NCBI RefSeq assembly: GCF_000379485.1
Contig: NZ_KB902299.1
Span: 1-64,000, forward strand
Direction of reading: 5' to 3'
Length of the DNA stretch: 64,000 nt
From: Wenxinia marina DSM 24838
Lineage (GTDB): Bacteria; Pseudomonadota; Alphaproteobacteria; Rhodobacterales; Rhodobacteraceae
Numbering within the stretch: position 1 is the stretch's first letter; each line of letters opens with the position of its first letter. A program made the translations under genes and the position numbers. Shown in pieces: positions 50,878-59,839 of this stretch. Under the pieces are notes generated by a model. The model saw only the letters and a program-made list of their open reading frames with translations. It did not search any database and was not told the DNA's origin.

Positions 50878-51636
50878 TCAGGGCTCCCGCAGCCAGGCGC
50901 GGACATCCCCCAGGACCGGGCGGAAGTAAGCCACCAGCCGCCCCTCCGGCGGCGTGACAACGGCGTCCTTCCACGGCGCGACCCCGTGGATCAGCAGCCG
51001 GTGCATCAGGACCGACTCCCCCGGCTGCATCGGCAGCTCCACCCGCTCGCAGGTGTCGAACACCTCGGCCCGCGCCTCGCGGTAGATCTGCGTCACGTCC
51101 GTCTCCGGCCACAGCGCGGGCGGCAGGCCGGCGAAGGCGGCGAGGAAGGCCTCGCGGATGACCTCGTGGCTGCCGGGCCAGACGACGAGGGGGCTGGCGG
51201 CGGTCGCGGTCAGCGGAAGGCCGAGGACGAAGGCGTGGGGCTCGCGCAGGTGGCGCCGCCCGTCCTCGGCCAGAAGGCCGTCGAGATGGGCGGAGTCCCG
51301 GCGCAGGCGGAAGCGGTGGGCGGCGTCGGTGTCGTTCGGGTCGCGGCCGGGATAGCCCGGGAACACCGCGGACAGCTGCGCCCGGTGCAACGGCCGGGGC
51401 AGCGTCACCGCGTCCTCCCAGGGACCGGCGAGGGGCACGTCGCCGATCGACCCGTCCTCGCCCGTCGGCAGGGAATCGACGCCCACGAACCAGGTCCCGT
51501 CGTGGCGCAGCCACCGCGCCCGCTCGTCGGGGTCCGCCAGCACCCCCGCCGCCGCCGCCTTCGCCGCCGCGGCCCAGGCGGCGACGCGCCGGTCCGGGCG
51601 GTAGTGGATCAGGCCGTCGTCCGCGAGGCTCACCAT
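50878..51636 (-). CDS. Phytanoyl-CoA dioxygenase-like Fe(II)/2-oxoglutarate protein
   Basis: 252 residues. An RRDSAHLDGLL segment supplies the H-x-D pair and HRLLIHGVAPW the distal His, the facial triad of PhyH-type dioxygenases; RLVAYFRP gives the Arg that binds 2-oxoglutarate. Substrate unknown. Start ATG at 51636 overlaps the TSUP gene's stop by 7 bp. Confidence 0.7.
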   Translation of the reverse strand: MVSLADDGLIHYRPDRRVAAWAAAAKAAAAGVLADPDERARWLRHDGTWFVGVDSLPTGEDGSIGDVPLAGPWEDAVTLPRPLHRAQLSAVFPGYPGRDPNDTDAAHRFRLRRDSAHLDGLLAEDGRRHLREPHAFVLGLPLTATAASPLVVWPGSHEVIREAFLAAFAGLPPALWPETDVTQIYREARAEVFDTCERVELPMQPGESVLMHRLLIHGVAPWKDAVVTPPEGRLVAYFRPVLGDVRAWLREP

Positions 51637-52454
51637 CCCAGCGCCTTGCGCAGCATGTTGAGCGCGACGAGCGTGAGGAACACGCCGAAGATCCGCTTCA
51701 GCCGGGCGGCGTCGGTGCGGTGCGCCAGCTCCGCCCCCCAGGGCGCGGTGATCAGCGTCATCGCGATGACGAGGCCGAAGGCGACGAGGTTCACGGCGCC
51801 GATCGTCAGCGGCGGCCGCCCGCCGGGCGGCATCTCCACCAGCAGGAACCCGGCCACCGACGGCACGGCGATCAGGAGGCCGAAGCCCGCCGCGGTCGCC
51901 ACCGCGCGGTGGATGGGCATCCCGTAGAGCGTCATCGTCGGCACCCCGAACGAGCCGCCGCCGATGCCCATGAGGACCGACAGGAAGCCGATCGACGGCG
52001 ACAGAGCCCAGCGGGCGGGGCCGGTCGGCATCCGCTCTCCCAGGCGCCAGTGCGACCGGCCGAAGATCATGTACAGCGCGACGACCAGCGCCAGGATGCC
52101 GAAGATCGCCTGCAGTTCGCGCGAGCGGAGCGACGCGGCGACCCAGACGCCGAACAGGGCGCCGACCGCGATCCCCGCCGCCCAGCCCCGCAGCACCGAC
52201 CAGTCCACCGCGCCCTTGCGGTTGTGCGACAGGACGGAGCGGATCGAGGTCACGATGATCGTCGCCAGCGAGGTGGCGAGGCACATCTGCATCAGCTGCG
52301 GGCTGTCGTAGCCCAGCGCCGAGAAGGCGTAGAAGAACGCCGGCACCAGGATGATCCCGCCCCCGACGCCCAGAAGCCCGGCCAGCACGCCGGCGAACGC
52401 GCCGATGGCGAGGAGCATCAGCCCCATCTGGATCAGGAGGGAGGTGTCGGGCAT
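51630..52454 (-). CDS. TauE/SafE-family (TSUP) membrane transporter
   Basis: 274 residues with about eight membrane spans. Duplicated family motif: GVLAGLLGVGGGIILVPAFF near the start and VLMGIGGGSFGVPTMTLYGM in the second half. Members export sulphite, sulphoacetate or other small organosulphur anions. Coupled to the PhyH-like gene, perhaps handling a product of that oxidation (inference). Confidence 0.88.
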   Translation of the reverse strand: MPDTSLLIQMGLMLLAIGAFAGVLAGLLGVGGGIILVPAFFYAFSALGYDSPQLMQMCLATSLATIIVTSIRSVLSHNRKGAVDWSVLRGWAAGIAVGALFGVWVAASLRSRELQAIFGILALVVALYMIFGRSHWRLGERMPTGPARWALSPSIGFLSVLMGIGGGSFGVPTMTLYGMPIHRAVATAAGFGLLIAVPSVAGFLLVEMPPGGRPPLTIGAVNLVAFGLVIAMTLITAPWGAELAHRTDAARLKRIFGVFLTLVALNMLRKALGW

Positions 52455-52695
52455 CGAAAGGCTCCTGCGCGGCGCCCGCCCTTGGTGGCGGGAAACCGCG
52501 CCGGCCTCAAGGCGCGTCGTACGCCTCCCGACGGCCCCGGTCGGCCGGCCAGGGTTGGATCAGGGTCAGTTCGGCCGCTATGCCCGGGTCGAGCCGATCA
52601 GAGCAAGCTCCCGCCAGCGAGATGACCGTCGCGCGCGAAGCAGAGCCGATGAAACGAAGCTCCAGTCGGCATCGCGCCCGCCGGGCGGGCCGGCA

Positions 52696-52875
52696 TCAGG
52701 ATGCGTCGTCATCGCCTTTCGACTTGCGCAGATCCTCGCCGGCCTCGCGGAAGGCGAGGCCGAAGGCGACCCCGATCCCGATGCCGATGGCGATGCCCGC
52801 GCCGATACTGTCCATCGCGACGCCCAGCGCCACGCCGATCCCGATGCCGATCGCTATTCCCGCGCCCATCGTCAT
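52696..52875 (-). CDS. 59-residue glycine-zipper membrane protein
   Basis: The sequence GAGIAIGIGIGVA occurs twice, at residues 4-16 and 25-37, giving two glycine-zipper hairpin segments with Gly every second or fourth position, and MDSI between them. The tail REAGEDLRKSKGDDDAS is charged and cytosolic or periplasmic. A clear GGAGGG lies 5 nt before the ATG. This is the shape of small pore- or oligomer-forming peptides, but no family or function is recognised. 13 bp from dusA. Confidence 0.72.
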   Translation of the reverse strand: MTMGAGIAIGIGIGVALGVAMDSIGAGIAIGIGIGVAFGLAFREAGEDLRKSKGDDDAS

Positions 52876-52888
52876 GCCGGCCCTCCGG

Positions 52889-53884
52889 TCACGCCGCCTC
52901 GGCGGCCTCCGTCACGAAGGACAGCGCGCGCTCCACCACGTCGGTTCCCGCGCCGTCGCGCGTGCCCTCCTCGGACAGGGTCCGCCGCCAGCCGCGGGCG
53001 CCCGGGCGGCCGAGGAACAGGCCCAGCATGTGCCGCGTCACCTGGTGCAGCCGGCCCCCGGCGGCGAGGTGCGCCTCGATGTAGGGCAGCATCGCGGCGA
53101 CCGCCTCCTCGGCGGACGTCGCGGCGCTTTCGCCCCAGATTGCGGCATCGGCCGCAGCGAGAATACCTGCCGGATCATGGTACGCCGCCCGCCCGACCAT
53201 CACGCCGTCCATCCCCGCGGCGAGATGGGCCTTCGCCTCGTCCAGCGAGCCGACGCCGCCGTTCACCGACAGGTGCAGGTCGGGGAACTCCGCCTTCATC
53301 CGGTGGACCAGCGGGTAGTCGAGGGGCGGGACGTCGCGGTTCTCCTTCGGCGACAGTCCCTGCAGCCACGCCTTGCGGGCGTGGATCGCCACACGCCGCA
53401 CGCCTGCATCGCGGATCGTCGACAGGAAGGCCGGCAGCACCTCCTCCGGCTCCTGGTCGTCGACTCCGATGCGGCACTTGACCGTGACCTCGACCGGAGA
53501 GGCCGCGATCATCGCCGCGACGCACTCCGCGACGAGGTCGGGCGACTTCATCAGGACCGCGCCGAACGCGCCCGACTGCACCCGGTCGGACGGGCAGCCG
53601 CAATTGAGGTTGATCTCGTCGTAACCCCAGTCCGCGCCGATCCGCGTCGCCTGCGCCAGTTCGCCGGGGTTCGACCCGCCCAGCTGCAGGGCGACGGGAT
53701 GCTCGACCGGGTCGAACCCCAGCAGCCGTGCGCGGTCGCCGTGGAGCACCGCGGGCGCGGTGACCATCTCGGTATAGAGCAGCGCGTGCCGGCTGAGCTG
53801 CCGGTGCAGGACGCGGCAGTGACGGTCGGTCCAGTCCATCATCGGCGCGACGGAAAGGCGGGCGGAGGTCGGGTCGGGGCGCAT
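52889..53884 (-). CDS. dusA: tRNA dihydrouridine(20/20a) synthase
   Basis: 331 residues, DusA length. SVAPMMDWTDRHCRVLHRQ at the N-terminus, DEINLNCGCPSDRVQSGAFG with the catalytic Cys of the CGCPS motif, and SVNGGVGSLDEA plus GVMVGRAAYHDP for FMN binding. Reduces U20/U20a in tRNA. Confidence 0.95.
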   Translation of the reverse strand: MRPDPTSARLSVAPMMDWTDRHCRVLHRQLSRHALLYTEMVTAPAVLHGDRARLLGFDPVEHPVALQLGGSNPGELAQATRIGADWGYDEINLNCGCPSDRVQSGAFGAVLMKSPDLVAECVAAMIAASPVEVTVKCRIGVDDQEPEEVLPAFLSTIRDAGVRRVAIHARKAWLQGLSPKENRDVPPLDYPLVHRMKAEFPDLHLSVNGGVGSLDEAKAHLAAGMDGVMVGRAAYHDPAGILAAADAAIWGESAATSAEEAVAAMLPYIEAHLAAGGRLHQVTRHMLGLFLGRPGARGWRRTLSEEGTRDGAGTDVVERALSFVTEAAEAA

Positions 53885-54057
53885 GGGGCGGAGGTAGGCA
53901 AAGCGAAGGTGCGGGGCAAGTGTGGAGCGCCGGTGCCGGGGGGCGCCGGGGGTCGAAGTTCGAGGGGGGGGGGCCGACGGAGCGCAGACGATGCGCGTTG
54001 CGCGATATAAGTACTCCTGATACCCTTGCGGCAGGCATCTGCTTTGGGAGGAGCATC

Positions 54058-55035
54058 ATGGGCTTTCTGCATGGGTTTTCGCGCCGCGCGCTCGGTGCCG
54101 GCATTGCGCTGGGACTGGCGGCCTCGGCCGCCGCCGCGCAGGATTATCCGAGCGAGGACATCACGCTGCTGACCGGCTTTCCGCCCGGGTCGGGCGCCGA
54201 CGTGCTGGTCCGCTACTTCGCCGACAAGCTGGACGACCTCGCCGGCGTCAACGTGGTGGTCGAGAACAAGGCCGGGGCGGCCGGGAACATCGGCGCCGAG
54301 GCGCTCGTGAATTCCGACCCCGACGGCTACACGATGTACATCCACGCCGCGAGCTCGATCGCCGCGAACATGCACCTGTTCAAGGATCCGCCGGTCGACG
54401 TCGCCAACGAGATCCAGATCGCGGCGACGCTCAACAATCAGGCCTTCATGCTGATCGTGCCCGCCTCCAGCCCCTTCCAGACGGTCGAGGAGCTGATCGC
54501 CGGGATGCAGGAGGCCGGGGACGCCGGCACCTACGGGCGGTCGAACACGACCGGGCAGGTCATGTCGCGCATCTTCGCCGAGGCGGCCGATCTGCAGACG
54601 GTCGAGGTCGCCTACGGCACCGACACCGACATGATCGTCGACCTGGAATCGGGCATCGTCGACTTCGCGATGATGAACCCGGTCTTCTCGCTGGCGCAGG
54701 CGGCCGAGGGGCGGGTGCGGATCCTCGCCGTCTCCACCCCCGAGCGGCTGCAGGCGGCGCCCGAGTACCCGACCTTCGCCGAGGCGGGCGTGCCCGAGCT
54801 GGTGATGCTCAGCTGGTTCGCGGTGATGGTGCCGAAGGAGACGCCGGAGGACGTGGTCGACACGATCAACGGCTGGTTCAACGAGATCCTCGCGATGGAC
54901 GAGACGGTGGAGTTCCTGAACCGCAACGGCGGCGATCCCTTCATCTCGACCCCCGAAGAGGGGCAGGCCCTGCTGGAGCAGCAGATCGAGGACTGGGAAG
55001 GCTTCGTCGCCGTCGCCGGCATCGACCCGGTCTGA
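54058..55035 (+). CDS. Bug-family (TctC-type) periplasmic solute-binding protein
   Basis: 325 residues. Sec signal peptide (about 1-27, cleavage after ASAAAAQ). The Bug fold is recognised by DYPSEDITLLTGFPPGSGAD, VENKAGAAGNIGAEAL, and the C-terminal AGVPELVMLSWFAVMVPKETP. Such proteins bind carboxylates for tripartite tricarboxylate transporters; the TctA/TctB membrane genes are absent. Good GGGAGGAGC Shine-Dalgarno. Confidence 0.88.
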   Translation: MGFLHGFSRRALGAGIALGLAASAAAAQDYPSEDITLLTGFPPGSGADVLVRYFADKLDDLAGVNVVVENKAGAAGNIGAEALVNSDPDGYTMYIHAASSIAANMHLFKDPPVDVANEIQIAATLNNQAFMLIVPASSPFQTVEELIAGMQEAGDAGTYGRSNTTGQVMSRIFAEAADLQTVEVAYGTDTDMIVDLESGIVDFAMMNPVFSLAQAAEGRVRILAVSTPERLQAAPEYPTFAEAGVPELVMLSWFAVMVPKETPEDVVDTINGWFNEILAMDETVEFLNRNGGDPFISTPEEGQALLEQQIEDWEGFVAVAGIDPV

Positions 55036-55055
55036 CCCGGACGGACGGCCCCGCG

Positions 55056-56618
55056 ATGAGACCAGACGACCTCGCCGGGCTGTCGCCCTTTGCCGGAACG
55101 GACGCCGCGCGCTGGATCGACCAGCGCGCGGCGGTGCATCCGGACCGGCCGATGCTGGTCTGGGCCCCGCCCGAGGGGCCGGGGCGGATCTGGAGCTACG
55201 CCGAGGCCGCGGACGCGGTCGCGCGGCTGGCGGGGGGCATGGCGGCGCGCGGCATCCGGCCGGGCGACCGGGTGCTGCTGCATCTGGAGAACGGGCCCGA
55301 GACCCTGCTCGCCCGCTTCGCCTGCGCCCGCCTCGGCGCGGTCGCGGTGCTGTCCAACGCGATGGCGACCGGGCCGGAGCTGGCGGCGAAGATGGAGATC
55401 ACGGGACCACGCGCCGCCGTCACGAGTTCCACGATGGCGCCGGTGATCGCCGCCCACGCGCCGCGCCCGCTCGACTGGATCGCCGCGACCGGCGACGCGC
55501 CGGAGGGCGCCCTGCCCGTCGACGCGCTTTACGGCGATCCCCAGCCGGCCCGCGACCCCGATCCGGCGGCGCCGGCGCTCATCCTCTTCACCACCGGCAC
55601 CACCTCGCGCCCCAAGGCGGTGCTGTGGACGCACGAGAACCTCCTCTGGGCGGCCAGCCTCGGCGCCCGGCAGCAGGGGTTCCTGCCCGCCGACGTGGCG
55701 CTGGCCTTCCTGCCGCTGTTCCACGTCGTCGGCTTCTCGTGGCTGGTGCTGCCGACGCTGTGGGTCGGCGGGACCGTGGTCCTGCAGCCCCGCTTCTCGG
55801 CCTCGCGCTTCTGGCCGCTGGCGGTGGAGCACAAGGCGACGGTCGCCGCGCAGGTGCCGTTCACCCTGAACGCGCTGGCGGCACAGCCGGCGCCCGAAAC
55901 CCACGACTTCCGCCTGTGGATCGTCAACCGGCAGGTGCCGGAGGCGCAGGCCCGCTACGGCATCCCACGCGTCTCGTCGGCCTGGGGCATGACCGAGATG
56001 GTGTCGCAGCCGATCCTCGGCGACAGCGACGGCACGACGGGCGACGGCGCGATCGGCCGCCCCTCGCAGGGCTACCGGGTGCGGATCGTGGACGAGGACG
56101 GCGGGGACGTGGCCCCTGGAGAGATCGGCGAGCTGGCGGTGGGCGGCGTGCCCGGCCGCTCGATCTTCGCCGAGTATGTCGGTCGGCCGGAGACGACGGC
56201 GGAGGCGTTCGACGGCAGCGGCTTCTTCCGCACCGGCGACCGGGTGCGGCAGGATCCGGATGGCGCGATCCGCTTTGTCGACCGCATCAAGGACGTCATC
56301 AAGGTCGGCGGCGAGGGCGTCTCCGCCGCCGAGATCGAGGCGGTCATCGCCGCCGTGCCGGGCGTGGCCGAGGTCGCCGTCGTCCCCCGCCCCGATCCGA
56401 TGCGGGGCGAGGTGCCGGTCGCCTTCGTCGTGGCGACGGACGGATCCGATCCGGACGCGGTCTGCGCCACGATCCGCGCGGCCTGCGCCGAGCGGCTGGC
56501 GCGCTTCAAGCAGCCAGCCGAGCTGCGCCTGCTGGACGCGATCCCCCGCGTCGGCTTCGGCAAGATAGCCAAGGGGGAGCTGGGGCGGCTGGCAGCGGAA
56601 GGGGCCGAGGTACCGTGA
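55056..56618 (+). CDS. AMP-forming acyl-CoA synthetase (class I adenylate-forming enzyme)
   Basis: 520 residues. P-loop ALILFTTGTTSRPKAVLWTH, A5 motif SSAWGMTEM, A7 RTGDRV, hinge RFVDRIKDVIKVGG, and the A10 lysine in RVGFGKIAKGEL. It activates an unknown carboxylic acid as acyl-AMP then acyl-CoA. 20 bp after the Bug protein gene, and GTGA-overlapped with the HCCA isomerase gene. Confidence 0.88.
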   Translation: MRPDDLAGLSPFAGTDAARWIDQRAAVHPDRPMLVWAPPEGPGRIWSYAEAADAVARLAGGMAARGIRPGDRVLLHLENGPETLLARFACARLGAVAVLSNAMATGPELAAKMEITGPRAAVTSSTMAPVIAAHAPRPLDWIAATGDAPEGALPVDALYGDPQPARDPDPAAPALILFTTGTTSRPKAVLWTHENLLWAASLGARQQGFLPADVALAFLPLFHVVGFSWLVLPTLWVGGTVVLQPRFSASRFWPLAVEHKATVAAQVPFTLNALAAQPAPETHDFRLWIVNRQVPEAQARYGIPRVSSAWGMTEMVSQPILGDSDGTTGDGAIGRPSQGYRVRIVDEDGGDVAPGEIGELAVGGVPGRSIFAEYVGRPETTAEAFDGSGFFRTGDRVRQDPDGAIRFVDRIKDVIKVGGEGVSAAEIEAVIAAVPGVAEVAVVPRPDPMRGEVPVAFVVATDGSDPDAVCATIRAACAERLARFKQPAELRLLDAIPRVGFGKIAKGELGRLAAEGAEVP

Positions 56619-57247
56619 CCGAGGTCGAGTTCTGGTTCGATCCGATCTCTCCCTATTCCTACCTCGCGACGACGCAGATCGACGCGCTGGCCGCGCGCCA
56701 CGGGGCGACCGTGCGCTGGCGGCCGGTGCTGACCGGGATCACCGTGACCAGGGTGATGGGGCTGAAGCCGATCCCGCAGGTGCCGCTGAAGTCCGACTAC
56801 TCCCGCTTCGACCTCGCGCGGCTGGCGGCGATGTTCGGCGTGCCGCTGAACCGGCATGGCCTGGCGCAGGTCAGCCCGCTGCCGGCCGCCCGGGCCTTCC
56901 TGTGGCTGGACGCGCGCGACGAGGCGCAGGCGCGGGCGCTGATCCGAACGCTGTCCGCCCGCCTGTGGGTCGACGGCGTGGACATCGGCGCGCCGCAGGC
57001 CGTGGTGGCCGAAGCCGCTGCGCTGGGGGCCGATGGCGATGCCCTCGCCGCGGCGCTGCAGGGGCCGGAGCTGAAGCGGCGCCTCTCGGAGGCGGTCGAC
57101 GCCGCCATCGCCCGCGGCGTCTTCGGCGTGCCCTTCTTCATCGTCGGGAGCGAGCCGCTCTGGGGTGCCGATCGTCTCGGCATGCTGGAGTTCCGCCTGC
57201 GCGAGGGCCGCTGGCCCGGCCCGGGCGAGTGGGGGCTGGGCGGCTGA
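56615..57247 (+). CDS. 2-hydroxychromene-2-carboxylate isomerase family (DsbA-like, kappa GST)
   Basis: 210 residues, normal length. EFWFDPISPYSYLATTQID carries the SPYSY motif with the active-site Ser, and FGVPFFIVGSEPLWGADRL is the family's conserved C-terminal loop. True members isomerise an intermediate in naphthalene breakdown with glutathione, but many homologues have unrelated substrates. Starts at a GTG overlapping the synthetase stop. Confidence 0.85.
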   Translation: MTEVEFWFDPISPYSYLATTQIDALAARHGATVRWRPVLTGITVTRVMGLKPIPQVPLKSDYSRFDLARLAAMFGVPLNRHGLAQVSPLPAARAFLWLDARDEAQARALIRTLSARLWVDGVDIGAPQAVVAEAAALGADGDALAAALQGPELKRRLSEAVDAAIARGVFGVPFFIVGSEPLWGADRLGMLEFRLREGRWPGPGEWGLGG

Positions 57248-57439
57248 GGCGGCGCCACGGGCGGCCCTGCAGGTCGCCCGCCCTCGGCCGCCCGGCCGGC
57301 GCGTCGCCCGGTCCCGGCGGCCCGCCCGGAGCGTCGCCCGGCGCGGCGCGACGCGCGATCCGGCGGAGGCGCCGGGTTAGGCCCGGCAGGGTCCGGCGAT
57401 GCCGCGCACGGATGGCCGGGCACCGGGTCGCCGGCGCTC

Positions 57440-57862
57440 CTACCAGTCGGCCTCGCGGGTGCCGCCGGTGAACTGGGCGCTCGCGTCCGTATACTGGAAG
57501 ATCTCGATCTTCACTCCATTGGGGTCGTCGACCCAGGCCTGCCAGGTCTCGTCCACGCCCTTCTTGGGCTCGGTCGGCTCGATCCCCTGCCCGCGCAGAT
57601 GCTCGACCGCGGCGGCAAGATCCTCGACCTCGAGGCACATGTGGTTGATCTGGTTCCTGCCGCTGTACTCGGCCGAGGCGTTCTCGAACACCTCGACGAA
57701 GGTCCGGTTGCCGGCGTCGAGGTAGAAGCCGAAGATCCGCCCCTCGCGGGTGAAGTCGAAGACAGTCTTCATGCCGAGCGCGTCCTCGTAGAAGCGGCGC
57801 GTCTCCTCCACGTCGCGGGCGAAGATGCAGACGTGGGCGAGCTGTTTCAGTCCGATGGTCAT
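57440..57862 (-). CDS. VOC-family glyoxalase-like protein
   Basis: 140 residues. KQLAHVCIFARDVEETRRFY, GNRTFVEVFENASAEYSGRN and CLEVEDLAAAVEHLRGQGI form the two beta-alpha-beta modules; His (LAHV) and Glu (VEIF-like) sites resemble metal ligands. Start at 57862 chosen for the conserved N-terminus; an ATG at 57880 is possible. Last gene of the ABC transporter operon. Confidence 0.78.
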   Translation of the reverse strand: MTIGLKQLAHVCIFARDVEETRRFYEDALGMKTVFDFTREGRIFGFYLDAGNRTFVEVFENASAEYSGRNQINHMCLEVEDLAAAVEHLRGQGIEPTEPKKGVDETWQAWVDDPNGVKIEIFQYTDASAQFTGGTREADW

Positions 57863-57901
57863 GGGGTGTCCCTGAAGCATGAGAGGGCGCGGGCCGGGCG
57901 G

Positions 57902-58450
57902 TCAGCCCAGCCCGTCGCGGAAGTCGTTGAGGCCGGCGTCGACGCTGGACGGCGCGTCGATCCAGTCCTGCATGGCGGCGCCGGTGACCGGGTCCGTCGC
58001 CGGGATCGGCAGCATCATGATCCGCTTGGCCGCCTCGCGCGCGGCGACGTCGTCCAGCCGGTCGCCGCGCATGTTGTCCCAGTCGCGACCCTCGGGATAG
58101 CCGCCGACGACGAGCACGTCCTCGGACCCGCCCGTCATCTCGTGCGACACGCCCGCGGGCATCACCACGGCGTCGCCCGCCTCCAGCCGGACCTTCACGC
58201 CGCCGGAGACGGAGAGGTGCAGCTCCATCCAGCCGCGCGCGACGCCGAGGACCTCGTGGGTGGTCGAGTGGTAGTGCGCGTAGTCGTAGATGCCCGGATA
58301 CTCCCAGTTGTTCGTCCATCCGTTGCCGCGGAAGACGTCGCGGACCGTCTCGGCCCCGCCGCCGGGGATGGCGCCGCGGTGGATCAGCAGGGGAAAGCGG
58401 CTGTTGGGGACGTGTCTTTCGGGGCGCGAGGTGTGGCGTTCTGTCTGCAT
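57902..58450 (-). CDS. Cupin-domain protein
   Basis: 182 residues, one cupin barrel: GIYDYAHYHSTTHEVLGVAR with His-x(n)-His-x-Glu ligands and RLEAGDAVVMPAGVSHEMTG with the second-motif His. May be an isomerase, oxygenase or sensor for the transported compound. 13 bp downstream of the epimerase gene. Confidence 0.8.
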   Translation of the reverse strand: MQTERHTSRPERHVPNSRFPLLIHRGAIPGGGAETVRDVFRGNGWTNNWEYPGIYDYAHYHSTTHEVLGVARGWMELHLSVSGGVKVRLEAGDAVVMPAGVSHEMTGGSEDVLVVGGYPEGRDWDNMRGDRLDDVAAREAAKRIMMLPIPATDPVTGAAMQDWIDAPSSVDAGLNDFRDGLG

Positions 58451-58463
58451 GTCTGTCCTCTCC

Positions 58464-59234
58464 TCAGGCGCCGCCGGCGAGGCCGAGGCGGCGCATCTCC
58501 GTGGCCGAGCGGGCGGCGAAGTCGCGCCAGTCGGCGGGGTTGTCGTGTTCCGCGACCACGTGGGTCGCGGCGGTGGCGCGCATCAGCGGCACCAGCCCGT
58601 CCCAATCTATGATCCCGTCGCCGGTGGCGCGCCAGCCGTCCTCGGTCCCCCTGCCCTCCGGGCCGGCGGTGTCCTTCAGCTGGATCGCGACGATGCGGTC
58701 CGCGTAGCGGCGCAGCTCCTCGGCCGGGTCGGCGCCGCCGCGGACGATCCAGCCGATGTCGATCTCGAACTTCACCGCGTCGCTGACGCCGAGGATGTGG
58801 TCGATGGGCCGCGTGCCGTCGGGCAGCGCCGCGTATTCGAAATCGTGGTTGTGCCAGGCAACCGTCAGGCCCCGCTTCGCCGCCTCGTCGGCGCCGCGGG
58901 CCAGCGTCTCGCCGACGCCGCGCCAGAAGTCCGGCGTGTCCTGCCGCTGCTCGGCCGGGACGAAGGGCGGGATCAGCACCTCGGCGCCTATCTCCTCGGC
59001 GATGTCGCACCAGCGGGCCGGGTCGGCGGCGAGGCCGTCCAGCGGCATGTGAAAGCCGATGATCCGCATCCCTGCCGCCTCGACCGCGCGGCGGAAGGCG
59101 GCGGGGCCCGACTCGTAGGCGGGCAGCCACGGCTCGATCGCGTCGTAGCCCATCGCCGCCAGCTCGGGCAGCTGCGCCTCCAGCGGGGGGAAGTTGCGGG
59201 ACGAGTAGATTTGATAGGCGAGGGGATAGGTCAT
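58464..59234 (-). CDS. Sugar phosphate isomerase/epimerase (xylose-isomerase-like TIM barrel)
   Basis: 256 residues. AYQIYSSRNFPPLEAQLPEL at the start, DAIEPWLPAY, VAWHNHDFEY and VVAEHDNPADWRDF give the Glu, His and Glu metal ligands usual in AP_endonuc_2 enzymes. Probable step: keto-aldose epimerisation or hydroxypyruvate-type isomerisation of the imported compound. ATGA overlap with the VOC gene upstream. Confidence 0.85.
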   Translation of the reverse strand: MTYPLAYQIYSSRNFPPLEAQLPELAAMGYDAIEPWLPAYESGPAAFRRAVEAAGMRIIGFHMPLDGLAADPARWCDIAEEIGAEVLIPPFVPAEQRQDTPDFWRGVGETLARGADEAAKRGLTVAWHNHDFEYAALPDGTRPIDHILGVSDAVKFEIDIGWIVRGGADPAEELRRYADRIVAIQLKDTAGPEGRGTEDGWRATGDGIIDWDGLVPLMRATAATHVVAEHDNPADWRDFAARSATEMRRLGLAGGA

Positions 59235-59737
59235 TCGGCCGCCTGCCCCTGCGGTTCCTTGTCCTTGTCGAACTCCAGGAGCTCGATCATCACGCCGAGG
59301 TCGGGAACGGTGTCGTAGTAGGCGTAGCGGCCGTGGCCGCCGTCGAACTCGCCCCGCTGCAGCAGGCGGTGGCCCTTGCCCTCGAGATACTCGTTCCGCT
59401 TCGTCAGGTTGCGGGTGCGGAAGGCGATGTGGTGGCAGCCGGGGCCCTTCTCCTCCAGCAGGTCCCGCCAGGCGCTCTTCTCGGGGCCGGGTTGCAGGAA
59501 CTCCACGTCGATGTTGCCGAAGGCGAACATGCGGATGGTGCAGCCGACGCGGGCGGGCTGGCCGTCGTAGATCGCCTGCGCCTCGTCGGGATCGGCCGCC
59601 CTGCCCTCGGGGGGCATCTCCTTGCCGGTGAGGTCGGCGAACCAGCGGGCGGATTTCTCGGCGTCGTGGGTGACGAAGCAGATCTGCATCACCTCGTCCC
59701 GGTCGAGCAGTCGTGAGTCCATGTCGGTGTCCATCAT
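59231..59737 (-). CDS. VOC-family protein, paired with the epimerase
   Basis: 168 residues. QICFVTHDAEKSARWFADLTG, CTIRMFAFGNIDVEFLQPGP and GCHHIAFRTRNLTKRNEYLE show two VOC modules with His (CFVTH, CHHIAF) and Glu (VEFL) metal-ligand candidates. Probably a dioxygenase- or isomerase-like enzyme for the same compound. Alternative starts at internal Met 4 or 6. Confidence 0.78.
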   Translation of the reverse strand: MMDTDMDSRLLDRDEVMQICFVTHDAEKSARWFADLTGKEMPPEGRAADPDEAQAIYDGQPARVGCTIRMFAFGNIDVEFLQPGPEKSAWRDLLEEKGPGCHHIAFRTRNLTKRNEYLEGKGHRLLQRGEFDGGHGRYAYYDTVPDLGVMIELLEFDKDKEPQGQAAE

Positions 59738-59839
59738 CGGGGCGCACGCCGCCCGGGCGTCCGGGGGCGCGGCGGGTGTCGGTGATCTGGTGGCCGGGCG
59801 GCCGAGGGAGAAAGCGGCCGCCCGGTCCGTGGCCGATCC

